Part shown: one piece after another, positions 8,086 to 16,797 of the stretch
How positions within the stretch are numbered: position 1 is the stretch's first letter
Layout: each line of letters begins with the position of its first letter
NCBI RefSeq assembly: GCF_040267705.1
Contig: NZ_CP158374.1
Coordinates: 2,852,001 to 2,916,000, forward strand
From: Agromyces sp. G08B096
GTDB taxonomy: Bacteria > Actinomycetota > Actinomycetes > Actinomycetales > Microbacteriaceae
Direction: 5' to 3'
DNA length: 64,000 bases
Program-made: the position numbers and the translations under genes
The notes under the pieces: generated by a model
What the model was told of the DNA's origin: nothing
The model's database searches: none
Seen by the model: the letters and a program-made list of their open reading frames with translations, nothing else

Positions 8086-8853
8086 TCAGTCCTGCGGCGC
8101 CGTCTCGCCTGAGGGTGCTCGGCCGCGGGTCCGGGCCCGGCGGAGGATCGCCGGCACGACGAGCGCCAGCAGCAGCGCGGCGACGAGGATCCGGACGATC
8201 CACAGGCCCGCCGGCCACGCCACATCGTACGTGCCGGGGATGCCGAGCAGCGCCCCGAGGATCTGCCCGCCCGCGATCCGGCCGGGCGCGAGCCCGTCGA
8301 GCGACAGCCCGCCGATGACGATCACCGCGCCGAGCGCGAGGAAGACCAGGGGCACCACGAACATGCCGGCCGAGATGCGCTCGCCCCGCACCCGGCGCTC
8401 CACGAGCCGCACCACCATGTCGAGCGGGAACAGCCCGAAGAACCAGACGAGACCACCGAGCGCCATCGCGAACACGATGATGCCGAGCATCAGCGCGAGC
8501 GTGCCGATGAAGCCGCCCGCGGTCTCGGCCTCGAAGTACTCCGCGTTCCCGAGGATCGTCGGCACCGAGCACGCCAGAATACCGAGCGGCATCACCACGA
8601 GTACCCACCACAGCGCCCTCGGGGAGAACCGCCGCGACGAGCCGACCGTGCGGGAGACGATGAGGATGACCACGGCGCTCGCCAGCATGGGCACGCCCGC
8701 GACGGCGGCGAAGACGGCGAACCCGTCGTCGGCCTGCGGATCGAGCAGCAGCAGCGGAATGGCGGAGAGCACCACCGCGAGGAGGGAGACCACGGCGATC
8801 GGCAGCGTGACGGTGCGGTCGGTCGACTCGGTCGATGATGGAGCGTCGGTCAC
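8086..8853 (-). CDS. Six-TM integral membrane protein, unknown function
   Basis: About 255 residues with six hydrophobic segments. They begin near LPIAVVSLLAVVLSAI, FAVFAAVAGVPMLASAVVIL, ALWWVLVVMPLGILAC, FIGTLALMLGIIVFAMAL, MFVVPLVFLALGAVIVI and IVRILVAALLLALVV. Short Arg-rich loops lie between the helices and the tail is hydrophilic (RRARTRGRAP). I do not recognise the family. The GTG at 8853 was chosen because it sits just before the first helix and follows CAGAAT by six bases, like other leaderless starts here; an upstream ATG at 8901 is possible. It stands alone, convergent with marR and only 57 bases before the sigma factor gene stop. Confidence 0.65.
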   Translation of the reverse strand: MTDAPSSTESTDRTVTLPIAVVSLLAVVLSAIPLLLLDPQADDGFAVFAAVAGVPMLASAVVILIVSRTVGSSRRFSPRALWWVLVVMPLGILACSVPTILGNAEYFEAETAGGFIGTLALMLGIIVFAMALGGLVWFFGLFPLDMVVRLVERRVRGERISAGMFVVPLVFLALGAVIVIGGLSLDGLAPGRIAGGQILGALLGIPGTYDVAWPAGLWIVRILVAALLLALVVPAILRRARTRGRAPSGETAPQD

Positions 8854-8910
8854 GTGCCCATTCTGTCGTGCGCCCGTGCGCCGGAGCGTCCGATCGCCCA
8901 CGCGCCACGC

Positions 8911-9804
8911 TCAGCGCGCCAGCGCCGCCTCCTCGTCGAGCCAGCCGAGCTTGTTCGGGTTCGCGACGGAGAAGATGCGCGTGATGCGCCCGCCCTCGAT
9001 CACCACGCTCACGGCGCCGACGAGCTCGCCGCCGACCTCCGCGCGCACGGCCGGCTGCCCGTTGATCCACGCCGGCTGCGCGAGGAACGGGCGGTCGAGC
9101 TTCGCGAGCCCGCCGAGCAGGTACCGCGCCATCTTCTCCGCGCCCTCGATCGGCCGTCGTGCGGCACCCTTCACGAGCCCGCCGCCGTCGGCCACCGAGA
9201 CGACGTCGGGCGCGAGCACGTCCATCAGGCCCTGCATGTCGCCCGAGTTCACCGCCGCGACGAACTTCGCCACCACGGCCTCCTGCTCGGCGCGGTCGAC
9301 CGACACCCGCGGGCGACGAGCGGCCACGTGCTCCTTCGCGCGATGCGCGATCTGCCGGACGGCCGCCGGAGTCTTGCCGACCGCCTCCGCGATCTCGTCG
9401 TAGGGCACGTCGAACACCTCGCGCAGCACGAACACCGCCCGCTCGGCCGGCCCGAGGGTCTCCAGCACCGTCAGCATGGCGATCGACACGCTCTCGGCGA
9501 GCTCGACGTCGTCCGCGACATCCGGGCTCGTGAGCAGCGGCTCGGGCAGCCACTCGCCCACGTACTGCTCGCGGCGCCTCGCCTGCGAGCGGAGATGGTT
9601 CAGCGCCTGCCGCGTGACGATGCGCACGAGGTACGCGCGCGGGTCGCGCACGTCGGTGCGGTCGTCGGCGGCCCAGCGAAGCCACGACTCCTGCAGCACG
9701 TCCTCCGCGTCGGCGGCCGAGCCGAGCAGCTCGTACGCGACGGTGAAGAGCAGGTTGCGGTGCGTGACGAACGGGTCGCCTTCGAGGCCGGCGGGGCTCA
9801 TCAT
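8911..9804 (-). CDS. ECF41 family sigma factor (SigJ-like) with SnoaL-like C-terminus
   Basis: A 297-residue extracytoplasmic-function sigma factor. Region 2 covers about residues 11-78 (AEDVLQESWLRW, YLVRIVTRQALNHL), and region 4 about 108-163 (LGPAERAVFVLREVFDVPYDEIAEAVGKT). It shows the three marks of group ECF41: WLPEP in the linker (85-89), DGGG (206-209) and NPNKL (282-286, usually NPDKL) in a fused NTF2/SnoaL-like domain that replaces an anti-sigma factor and tunes activity. The ATG at 9804 overlaps the stop of the carboxymuconolactone-decarboxylase gene (ATGA), the classical ECF41 partner. The operon has a TGTCACA-type promoter, so autoregulation is likely. The inducing signal is not known. 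Confidence 0.92.
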   Translation of the reverse strand: MMSPAGLEGDPFVTHRNLLFTVAYELLGSAADAEDVLQESWLRWAADDRTDVRDPRAYLVRIVTRQALNHLRSQARRREQYVGEWLPEPLLTSPDVADDVELAESVSIAMLTVLETLGPAERAVFVLREVFDVPYDEIAEAVGKTPAAVRQIAHRAKEHVAARRPRVSVDRAEQEAVVAKFVAAVNSGDMQGLMDVLAPDVVSVADGGGLVKGAARRPIEGAEKMARYLLGGLAKLDRPFLAQPAWINGQPAVRAEVGGELVGAVSVVIEGGRITRIFSVANPNKLGWLDEEAALAR

Positions 9805-10403
9805 GCGATCGACCCTACGGCGGATGCCTCCTCGGCCGGCGCGGCGAGCGGCGGCAGACCGCAACTCGTGGCGAACTCCGCCGAGTGGATGCCGAGCGCC
9901 ACGTTCGACCGTGCGCTGAGGTTCATAACGCCGATCCGCGCGGTGAGCTCCAGCAGGGCCGCCTCCCCGAGGTCGCGGCGGAGCGCCTCGACGAGGTCGT
10001 CGGTGACGGCGACGGGCGTCTGGCTCATCCCGTTTGCGTACTCCATGACGCGCCGCTCGACGGGCGTGAACACGGATGACTCCCGCCACCTCGGCACCTC
10101 GCGCGCCTTGGCCTCGTCGAGGCCCCGGTTGTGGGCCATGAAGTAGTTGAGGTCGAGGCAGAAGCTGCAGCCGACCGCCGCTGCGGTCGCCATGTGCGCG
10201 AGCGAGGCGAGGTCCTCGTCGAGCTCGTGCCACTTCTCGACCTTGCGGTTGACGCCCATCAGGTCCATGAGCACCCGCTTGTTGTGCCACATCACGCCGA
10301 TCTGGTCGGGCACCTGTCCGAGCATCCGGTTCGCCACGAGCTTCACGAGGGTGCCGGTGAACCCGGTGACCCGGGCGGCGGGGATGCGTGCGATGTCGGT
10401 CAT
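9801..10403 (-). CDS. Carboxymuconolactone decarboxylase / AhpD-like protein
   Basis: A 200-residue protein of the CMD family with an AhpD-type redox core: GCSFCLDLNYFMAHNRG holds the CxxC pair and the downstream His of the thiol peroxidase motif. Upstream is LASLAHMATAAAV and downstream RVMEYANGMSQTP. Members reduce peroxides or decarboxylate lactones; the CxxC favours a peroxidase or disulfide reductase role. The ATG at 10403 gives the usual length. The gene is first in a two-gene operon with an ECF41 sigma factor and is preceded by a TGTCACA-N16-TGTC element. CMD genes are the commonest known genomic partners and targets of ECF41 sigma factors. Confidence 0.88.
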   Translation of the reverse strand: MTDIARIPAARVTGFTGTLVKLVANRMLGQVPDQIGVMWHNKRVLMDLMGVNRKVEKWHELDEDLASLAHMATAAAVGCSFCLDLNYFMAHNRGLDEAKAREVPRWRESSVFTPVERRVMEYANGMSQTPVAVTDDLVEALRRDLGEAALLELTARIGVMNLSARSNVALGIHSAEFATSCGLPPLAAPAEEASAVGSIA

Positions 10404-10446
10404 GTCGTCCTCCGATGGCGGTCGTCTCAGCTGCGGTCGACATGGA

Positions 10447-10473
10447 GACACCGGCCGGGCCGCGGGTGTGACA
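10447..10473 (-). promoter_or_regulatory. Candidate ECF41 sigma promoter, variant -10
   Basis: On the minus strand TGTCACA (10473-10467), 16 bases, then TGTC (10450-10447), about 44 bases before the CMD gene start. The -10 differs from the GGTC of the other four boxes, which may reflect recognition by the other ECF41 sigma factor. Confidence 0.65.
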
Positions 10474-10484
10474 TCCCGACCGCC

Positions 10485-10490
10485 TACGCT
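10485..10490 (+). promoter_or_regulatory. -10 box TACGCT, leaderless start
   Basis: TACGCT followed by six bases and the ATG of the M20 amidohydrolase at 10497. This spacing decides the start. Confidence 0.5.
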
Positions 10491-10496
10491 TTCGAC

Positions 10497-11708
10497 ATGA
10501 CCATCGATCTCGCCGCGATCTACCGCGATCTGCACGCCCACCCCGAGCTCTCGTTCCAGGAGCACCGCACCGCCGGCATCGTCGCCGAGCAGCTGACGGC
10601 GCTCGGGTACGCGGTCACCACCGGCATCGGCGGCACGGGCGTCGTCGGCGTGCTCGAACGCGGCACCGGCCCCACGGTGCTGCTGCGCGCCGACATGGAC
10701 GGGCTGCCAGTGCAGGAGGCGACGGGCCTCGAGTACGCGTCCACGGCGCGCGGCACCGACGCCGACGGCAACGACGTGCCCGTGATGCACGCCTGCGGCC
10801 ACGACGTGCACGTCACGTGCCTGCTGGGCGCCGCAGAGGTGCTGACGGCGTCCGACGACTGGTCGGGCACGCTCGTGGTGCTGTTCCAGCCGGCCGAGGA
10901 GTGGGGCGGCGGCGCGGAGCGCATGGTCGAAGACGGCCTCTACGACCGGGTGCCGAAGCCCGATGTCGTGCTCGGCCAGCACGTCGCGCCCTTCCCGGCC
11001 GGCTTCGCCGGGCTGCACGCGGGCGTCGCGATGGCCGCAGCCGATTCGCTCGACATCGTGCTGGACGGCACCGGCGGGCACGGGTCGCGCCCTGAGACGA
11101 CCGTTGACCCCGTCTACCTCGCGGCGAACGTCGTCACGCGCCTGCAGGGCATCGTGGCCCGCGAGATCGCGCCGGCCGACAGCGCCGTCGTCACCGTCGG
11201 GCAGCTGCACGCCGGCACGAAGAACAACATCATCCCGCCGTCCGCCCGGCTCGGGCTCAGCGTCCGCACCCTCGACGACTCGGTGCGCGACAAGGTGATC
11301 GCCGCGATCGAGCGCATCGTGAAGGCCGAGGCGAAGGCGTCGGGCGCCCCGCGGGAGCCGGAGTTCGTCTATCTCGAGCGCTTCCCGCTCACCGTCAACG
11401 AGCCCGCCGCCACGGCGCGCACGTTCCAGGCGCTGCAGGCGGCCCTCGGCGAGGGGCGGGTGCTCGACCCGGGAGCCATTTCCGGCAGCGAGGACGTGGG
11501 CGTGCTCGCCACCGCCGCAGGCGCCCCGCTCGTCTACTGGTTCCTCGGCGGGTTCGACCCGGCGATGTTCGCCGACGCGCTGCGCACCGGCCGACTGCCC
11601 GAGGACGTGCCCTCGAACCACTCCCCCCATTTCGCGCCGCTCATCGAGCCGACGCTGTCGACCGGCGTCGCGGCGCTCGTCGCGGCCGCCAGGGAGTGGC
11701 TCGACTGA
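10497..11708 (+). CDS. M20 family amidohydrolase (HipO/IAA-amidohydrolase type)
   Basis: A cytoplasmic di-zinc amidohydrolase of 403 residues that hydrolyses N-acyl amino acids. It starts with the family N-terminus YRDLHAHPELSFQEHRTA. Metal ligands are visible in HACGHDVH (Cys and His) and FQPAEEWGGGA (Glu pair), with further His in GQHVAPFP and near the C-terminus in NHSPHFAP. The dimerisation domain includes GTGGHGSRPETTVDPV. All core residues appear present. The gene has a leaderless promoter and shares a 93-base divergent gap with the CMD/sigma operon. The DeoR regulator follows tail to tail seven bases away. The substrate could be N-acetyl or N-aroyl amino acids. Confidence 0.92.
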   Translation: MTIDLAAIYRDLHAHPELSFQEHRTAGIVAEQLTALGYAVTTGIGGTGVVGVLERGTGPTVLLRADMDGLPVQEATGLEYASTARGTDADGNDVPVMHACGHDVHVTCLLGAAEVLTASDDWSGTLVVLFQPAEEWGGGAERMVEDGLYDRVPKPDVVLGQHVAPFPAGFAGLHAGVAMAAADSLDIVLDGTGGHGSRPETTVDPVYLAANVVTRLQGIVAREIAPADSAVVTVGQLHAGTKNNIIPPSARLGLSVRTLDDSVRDKVIAAIERIVKAEAKASGAPREPEFVYLERFPLTVNEPAATARTFQALQAALGEGRVLDPGAISGSEDVGVLATAAGAPLVYWFLGGFDPAMFADALRTGRLPEDVPSNHSPHFAPLIEPTLSTGVAALVAAAREWLD

Positions 11709-11715
11709 TCCGGGG

Positions 11716-12507
11716 TCAGGGCGCCGCCGGCTCGGCCGGGGCGCCCGAGTCGGCGACGCGCACCTCGACGCCCGCGGCGCGGAAGCGCTCCAGCTCACCG
11801 GGGTCGGCGCCGTCGTCGGTGATCAGCACGTCGATCCGCTCGGTCGGCACCGTCTGCATCATCGAGTCGGTGCCGACCTTCGTGTGGTCGGCGAGCACCA
11901 CCACGCGCTGCGCCGCCTCCACGGCGGCGCGGTCGAGGCTCGCGACGTGCATGTTGGGCGTGCTGAGCCCGTTGGCCGCGGTGAGCCCGTTGCCCGACAG
12001 GAACACCGTCTGGAACCGCAGGCGCGAGACCGCGCGCTCCGCCTCTCCCCCGATCGCCGCACGGATGTTGCCGCGCAGGATGCCGCCGATGAGCAGCACC
12101 TCCACGTCCGGGGCATCCGCGAGCGCGTCGGCGACCAGCAGCGACGTCGTCGCCACCATCAGCCGTCGCCGGGCGAGCCGGGTGGCGACGGCCTGCGTCG
12201 TCGTGCCGGCGCAGAGCATCACGACGTCGCCGTCGTCCACGAGGTCGGCGGCGAGCTCGGCCATCGCGAGCTTGTGCGCGGCCGCGACGACGCGCTTCTC
12301 CCGGTACGTCGGCTCGTCCATCACCGATCGCGCGACGGATGCCCCGCCCCGGTGGCGCACGAGATGCCCGCCCTCCTCGAGGGCTTTCAGGTCGCGGCGC
12401 ACGGTGATCTCCGACGAGCGCACCATGCGCGACAGGTCGGCGACCGAGATCGATCGGTGCACCGCGAGGGCCGAGAGGATCACCTGCCGGCGTTCATCCG
12501 TGAACAC
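11716..12507 (-). CDS. DeoR family transcriptional regulator
   Basis: A 263-residue regulator with an N-terminal HTH (RRQVILSALAVHRSISVADL and SEITVRRDLKALEEGGHLVRHRGGA) and a C-terminal sugar-phosphate sensing domain (VDDGDVVMLCAGTTTQAVA, EVLLIGGILR, FLSGNGLTAANG, VVLADHTKVG). The GTG start follows GGAGG at good spacing. Such proteins respond to phosphorylated sugars. It lies directly downstream of the GH97 glycosidase in the same direction, separated by a terminator, so it may control that gene or a sugar locus elsewhere; this link is an inference from position only. Confidence 0.9.
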   Translation of the reverse strand: MFTDERRQVILSALAVHRSISVADLSRMVRSSEITVRRDLKALEEGGHLVRHRGGASVARSVMDEPTYREKRVVAAAHKLAMAELAADLVDDGDVVMLCAGTTTQAVATRLARRRLMVATTSLLVADALADAPDVEVLLIGGILRGNIRAAIGGEAERAVSRLRFQTVFLSGNGLTAANGLSTPNMHVASLDRAAVEAAQRVVVLADHTKVGTDSMMQTVPTERIDVLITDDGADPGELERFRAAGVEVRVADSGAPAEPAAP

Positions 12508-12551
12508 GTCGCCTCCTGTGGCCGTGCTTGCGTGCCTTCACCCTATGACCC

Positions 12552-12600
12552 GGCCGGCAGGGCGGGCGGCGCCGTCGGCGCTCGCTCCGCCCCGCCGGCC
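12552..12600 (-). terminator. Hairpin terminator after the GH97 gene
   Basis: Arms 12552-12565 and 12587-12600 pair over 14 bases with one mismatch, and the loop contains a second GGCGCC-based fold. The hairpin starts six bases after the glycosidase stop codon. Confidence 0.6.
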
Positions 12601-12605
12601 GCCCC

Positions 12606-15600
12606 TCAGCTCGCGCTGCAGGTGAGCTTCGCGTCGGCCCAGTCGGCGTGGTCGAAGTTCTTCCCGTTCGTCGCCTCGTGCGCGACCAGCTGCAGCCGCT
12701 GGACGCCCGTCACGTCGACCGAGAGCGGGAGCGCGGCATCCGCGTTGGTCAGCACCGCGGTCTCGGTGAGGAGCCGCCCGTCGCCGAAGACCTGGAAGCG
12801 GACCGACCCGGTGCCGCTCTCGCCCGGCGTCTCGAGCACCTCGTCGTCGATGCCGACGATCGCGTCGAACACCGAGCAGGTGCCGCCGACCCACGCCGTG
12901 ATCGATCCCGTGGCATGCATGCCGATGCCCTTCTCGTAGGTCACGTCGTCGATCTCGAGCGGGCGCCCGTCGCCGGCGGCGGCCTGCCCGTTCGACTGGT
13001 CGCGCTCGACCGGCCCGTAGCCGTTGCTCTCGGCGAGCCAGGCCACGTCGGAGAGGTACACCGTGCCGTCGAGCGGCGGCGGCGTCACCCAGACCGTCGC
13101 CTGGCTCGACGCGGCGCCGGGCCGGTTGCCGTCGCGGTACTCCGCCGTGACGGGCAGCTCGACCGTGCCGCTCGCCCCGTCGGCGGGGACGCTCACCCGC
13201 CAGGTCGCCTGCAGCACCTCGCCGGCGGCGAGCCGCTTCGCCGTCGCGGGCTCACCCTCGACGGCCCACCCCTCGGGCACGGCCGGGGCGAGGACGACCT
13301 TGCGGACGTCGCGGTCCGCGACCGAGAACGACGCGGTGACGTCGAACGTGCTGCCGGGCTGCACCTCCGCCTCGACCGGCTCGACCTGGAGGGCGGCGGC
13401 CGGGCCCGGCTCCACCGGCTCGAGGCACGTCGTGCGGTGCGGCGACGCCGGGCAGATCACCGCGGCGAAGCCGCCGTTCGTCGCCGTCGGAACCGAAAGC
13501 ACGTCCCGCGAGGACGCCTCGACCGTCGAGGCGACCGTCGCCGAGCCGTTGGCACCGTCGTCGGCGAGCAGGTCGACGATCAGCCGCTTGCCGCCGAACT
13601 CCGCGAGTGGCAGCTCGAGCGGCGCACCGGAGCCCGCGCGCATGCCCCCCGCGAACCAGCGGTCGCCCGACTGACGGGCGAGCACGACGTCGGAGCCCGG
13701 CGTGCCGCTGACGAGCTTCGTGGCCTCCCACGACTGCGGCAGGTTCTGCAGGAAGGGGATCGCGTTCGGCTCGGCGGCGTACGCCTCCGGCTTGTCGGAG
13801 AGGTGCTGCCATCCCGACTCGTACACGATCGCCATGGCCACCTCATGCGCCTTCGACGAGTTGCCGTTGCCGCGCGAGAAGGTCACCGGCGTCCAGTCCA
13901 TCGAGCCGACGACGTTGCGCGTGAACGGAACGATCAGACTCCGCTCGGGGTTGATGCCGTTCTCCGCACCGCGCACGGCCTCGTACGACATGATGTGCGG
14001 CCACGTGCGCTGCAGGCCGGTCGTCAGGGCCGAGCCGTGGAAGTTGATCATCAGGTGGTGCTTCGCCGTGTCGGCGGCGACGGCGTCGTACCAGCGGTGG
14101 ATCTCCTGGCTGTCGGTGTCCATGAAGTCGACCTTGATGCCGCTGACGCCCCACGAGGCGAGCTTCGGCAGCCACTCGTCGCGCTGCTCCTGCGTGCGGA
14201 GGTCGCGGCTGTGGAACCAGGCGATCACGTCCACGCCCTTGGTGTGGGCGTACCGCACGGTGCGGGGCACCCAGCTGGCGTCCCAGCCCTCGTCGAGGAG
14301 GACGTACTCCCAGCCCATCCGCGCCGAGAGGTCGATGAAGTCGCGCTGACGCGCCTCGTCCTTCGGGCTGTTCCAGTCGGTCAGCCAGCTCCAGCTGGAC
14401 ACGCCGGGGCGGATCCAGTCGGCGTCGTCGGCGTCGAGCTGCGCGGGAGTGGCGAGGTCGTCGACGAGGTTCGACTCGACGACTCCGTCGAGGCCGCCGA
14501 TGATCGCGACGCGCCACGGGGTCGAGAGGTCACCCGTGGAGGTGACCCGCTGCCCCTGGAAGAGGTCGACGCCGTACGACAGCGAGCCGGCCGCGTGCGC
14601 CAGATGCGAGCCCGAGTAGTCGCCGTGCACGTCGGACTCGGTGAGCAGGACGTACCGCGCGCCCTGCTCGAACAGCGCCGGGTAGCCGACCGAGCCCGTG
14701 CCGTTCGCCGCGGTGGCGGTGGTGGTCATCCACTCCGCCTCGTAGTTCACCGCGTAGGAGCGCTGCATCCACGCGGTGCCATCGGCCGGGAGCACCCAGG
14801 CGCCCGACTCGTCGTCGACGCGGTGCTCGCCGTCGCCCTCGATGAGGTAGCGGTACGCGGCGCCGTCGTCGGCGAGACGGACGGCGATCGCGAAGCGGGC
14901 GCCGCCCGCGTTCTCGAACTCGAAGACGGACTCGGCGTGCGTGTACTCCCGCTCCTGCTCCTTGCCGGTCGTCATGGTGTAGCGGTCCTTCACCCGCCGG
15001 TCCTCACGGCCGACGAACGCCAGCCCCGAGCGGAAGTCGCCGTCGCTGCCCGTGAGCCCGAGCCTGGCGGCGCTCACCACGATCGTCTCGCCCTCGCGGA
15101 CGACGAGCCCGACCCGTCCGGCGGAGTCGAGCGTCAGCTCGGCGTCGAGCGGCGAGCCCTTCGGCCCGTCGATGCTCCAGCGATCGACGACGGCGGGCTC
15201 CTCCGGCTGCTCGTCGGAGCAGGTCAGCCGCGCGTCGCCCCAGTCGGCGTGGTCGAAGTTCTTGCCGTTCGTGGCCTCGTCGGCGACGAGGCGGAGCACC
15301 TCGACCCCCGTCACGTCGGCCGTGAGCTCGACGGGGGCGTCGGTGCCGGCGAGCACGCCGGTCTCGGCGAGGAGCGTGCCGTCGCCGTAGACCTGGAACC
15401 GGGTGGTGCCGATGCCGGTGGTGACTTCGTCGTCGAGTCCGACGAAGGCGGAGAAGCTCGTGCAGTTGGCCGCGAGCTCGACCGAGAGGGCCCCGGTCGC
15501 GTGCATGCCGATGCCCTTGTCGTAGGTGACGCCGCCGATGGTGAGCGTGCGTCCGTCGCCGGCGGCGGCCTCGCCGTTCGAGGCGTCGCGCTCGATGGGT

Positions 15601-15770
15601 CCCCACCCGTTCGACTCGGCGAGCCACGGCAGGTCGGAGACGTACACCTCCCCCGTGGGCGCGTCCGCGTGGGCGGGGGCCGCTGCGACGGCCGTCATCC
15701 CCGTTCCGATCAGTACTCCCGTGACGAGCGCGGCGGTCGTCGCCGACGGTCGTGGTGTGCGTCGTTGCAC
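12606..15770 (-). CDS. Secreted GH97 family glycosidase with two NPCBM domains
   Basis: A secreted enzyme of about 1054 residues. A twin-Arg-free signal peptide (ATTAALVTGVLIGTGMTAVAA, cut near AHA-DA at about 35) leads to an NPCBM carbohydrate-binding domain (about 40-185). The GH97 N-terminal sandwich follows (about 190-440). The TIM barrel covers about 455-735 with GIKVDFMDTDSQ near 545-556 and MSYEAVRGAENG. A NEW3-type alpha-galactosidase-associated domain spans about 790-890, and a second NPCBM domain about 905-1054 repeats the first (KGIGMHATG, NGKNFDHADW in both). The KVDF motif with Asp suggests the retaining alpha-galactosidase-type subgroup, but this is tentative. The GTG at 15770 follows GGGAGACC. 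Likely role: attack on plant or microbial galactosides outside the cell. Confidence 0.92.
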   Translation of the reverse strand: MQRRTPRPSATTAALVTGVLIGTGMTAVAAAPAHADAPTGEVYVSDLPWLAESNGWGPIERDASNGEAAAGDGRTLTIGGVTYDKGIGMHATGALSVELAANCTSFSAFVGLDDEVTTGIGTTRFQVYGDGTLLAETGVLAGTDAPVELTADVTGVEVLRLVADEATNGKNFDHADWGDARLTCSDEQPEEPAVVDRWSIDGPKGSPLDAELTLDSAGRVGLVVREGETIVVSAARLGLTGSDGDFRSGLAFVGREDRRVKDRYTMTTGKEQEREYTHAESVFEFENAGGARFAIAVRLADDGAAYRYLIEGDGEHRVDDESGAWVLPADGTAWMQRSYAVNYEAEWMTTTATAANGTGSVGYPALFEQGARYVLLTESDVHGDYSGSHLAHAAGSLSYGVDLFQGQRVTSTGDLSTPWRVAIIGGLDGVVESNLVDDLATPAQLDADDADWIRPGVSSWSWLTDWNSPKDEARQRDFIDLSARMGWEYVLLDEGWDASWVPRTVRYAHTKGVDVIAWFHSRDLRTQEQRDEWLPKLASWGVSGIKVDFMDTDSQEIHRWYDAVAADTAKHHLMINFHGSALTTGLQRTWPHIMSYEAVRGAENGINPERSLIVPFTRNVVGSMDWTPVTFSRGNGNSSKAHEVAMAIVYESGWQHLSDKPEAYAAEPNAIPFLQNLPQSWEATKLVSGTPGSDVVLARQSGDRWFAGGMRAGSGAPLELPLAEFGGKRLIVDLLADDGANGSATVASTVEASSRDVLSVPTATNGGFAAVICPASPHRTTCLEPVEPGPAAALQVEPVEAEVQPGSTFDVTASFSVADRDVRKVVLAPAVPEGWAVEGEPATAKRLAAGEVLQATWRVSVPADGASGTVELPVTAEYRDGNRPGAASSQATVWVTPPPLDGTVYLSDVAWLAESNGYGPVERDQSNGQAAAGDGRPLEIDDVTYEKGIGMHATGSITAWVGGTCSVFDAIVGIDDEVLETPGESGTGSVRFQVFGDGRLLTETAVLTNADAALPLSVDVTGVQRLQLVAHEATNGKNFDHADWADAKLTCSAS

Positions 15771-15961
15771 GAGGTCTCCCTTGACTCGTGGCCCCCATCC
15801 GGGGCACCCCGAGCCACAGGGTAGGGACGTGCGATCGCGAGCGGCAACGCTGCGATCGGTATCGATCATCGGATGCCGCTGCACCGATCGCATTCGCACA
15901 GCTTCGATCAGCGCCGATCCGATCCCGGTGAGCCGGGCGCAGGGCCGCGCCGCGCGCGGCC
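15771..15961. promoter_or_regulatory. GH97 upstream region with ATCGAT-centred element
   Basis: 191 bases between the GH97 start and the ArsR stop. It holds several GATCG repeats; GTATCGATCA at 15859-15868 is a one-mismatch palindrome of the type LacI-family repressors use, similar to the ATCGAT sites before the beta-helix gene near 40.4 kb. No gene is visible here. Confidence 0.35.
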
Positions 15962-16279
15962 CTACAGCCCCTCGGCGATCTCCTTGATCGCCGCCAGGCG
16001 GCGGTCCCACTCGGCACCGACCGCGTCGAGCCGTCGCGCCGTCGCGCTGAGCTCGGCGCCGACGACGTGGAACCGCACCTCCCGGCCCACGCGCACGGGC
16101 TCCACGAGACCGACCTCCTGCAGCACCGCGAGGTGCTTCGCGATCGCCTGCCGGGTGACCGGCAGCCGCCCGGCGAGGGCGGACGCGGATGCGTCGCCCT
16201 CGCCGAGCGCCTCCAGGATGCTCCACCTGGTCTCGTCACCGAGTGCGGCGAACACCGGCACCAGCGTTCCAGCGGTCAT
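15962..16279 (-). CDS. ArsR family transcriptional regulator
   Basis: A compact 105-residue winged-helix regulator. Its core is VFAALGDETRWSILEALGEGDASASALAGRLPVTRQAIAKHLAVLQ with the wing VGREVRFHV. It contains no cysteine, so it is not a classical metal sensor but belongs to the group often paired with SRPBCC proteins. Its ATG overlaps the stop of the SRPBCC gene by four bases. The same palindrome, GCAAC-N6-GTTGC, occurs before this operon (one change) and twice before the neighbouring MFS gene, so I infer that this protein binds it and represses both units. Confidence 0.9.
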   Translation of the reverse strand: MTAGTLVPVFAALGDETRWSILEALGEGDASASALAGRLPVTRQAIAKHLAVLQEVGLVEPVRVGREVRFHVVGAELSATARRLDAVGAEWDRRLAAIKEIAEGL

Positions 16280-16761
16280 GCGTCGCCCTCGAGCAGGGCG
16301 ACCAGCTTGTCGAGCTCGCTGACCCAGCCCTCGGCGTGGCTCGCGAGGTTGGCGGCGGGGTCGGAGGTCCGCTCGAAGCCCGTCTCGACGACGGTGAGCT
16401 GCGTGCCCCCGGCGACCGCCTCGAGCGTGAACGTGAAGACCGTGGAGGCGGCCTCGTCCATGCGGTCGGGCAGCCCGCCGGCCGCGTCGTCGTTGCTCCA
16501 GCGGTATGCCACCCGGTGCGGGGCATCCATCGCCTCCACGCGGAGCGGCACGGCGCCGTAGTCGGGGAAGGTGATGGTGCCTTCGGCGCCGGCGCCCGCC
16601 CCGTGGAGCACTGTGGTGCCGAACCACCGCGAGATATGCGCGGGCTCCGTGACGGCCGACCACACCTTCTCGATGGGCGCGGCGATCCGGATGGTGCGCC
16701 GGACGGTGAAGGCGTCCTCGTCGACGACGGACGGCTGGTTCTCGGTCATGCTCACAATCAT
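16276..16761 (-). CDS. SRPBCC / AHSA1 domain protein
   Basis: A 161-residue START-like ligand-binding protein: RTIRIAAPIEKVWSAVTEPAHISRWFG at the front, FPDYGAVPLRVEAMD in the middle, and the final helix SHAEGWVSELDKLVALLEGD. This family binds hydrophobic ligands in a deep pocket. The ATG at 16761 follows AAAGGAA. It forms an operon with arsR (ATGA overlap) and lies just after the MFS gene. A plausible role is to bind or sense the compound that the MFS protein exports; this is inference. Confidence 0.9.
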   Translation of the reverse strand: MIVSMTENQPSVVDEDAFTVRRTIRIAAPIEKVWSAVTEPAHISRWFGTTVLHGAGAGAEGTITFPDYGAVPLRVEAMDAPHRVAYRWSNDDAAGGLPDRMDEAASTVFTFTLEAVAGGTQLTVVETGFERTSDPAANLASHAEGWVSELDKLVALLEGDA

Positions 16762-16781
16762 GGTTCCTTTCGATGGTTCCT

Positions 16782-16797
16782 GCAGCTAACTGGTTGC
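16782..16797 (-). promoter_or_regulatory. Candidate ArsR operator (GCAGC-N6-GTTGC)
   Basis: GCAGC at 16782-16786, six bases, GTTGC at 16793-16797. One base differs from the two sites before the MFS gene. It overlaps the MFS stop codon and lies 20 bases before the SRPBCC start. Confidence 0.55.

Noticed and set aside
12648-15824. A 1058-codon open frame on the plus strand opposite the GH97 gene
   Set aside because: The minus-strand frame has a signal peptide, two matching NPCBM domains and a GH97 barrel; the plus frame has none of these.
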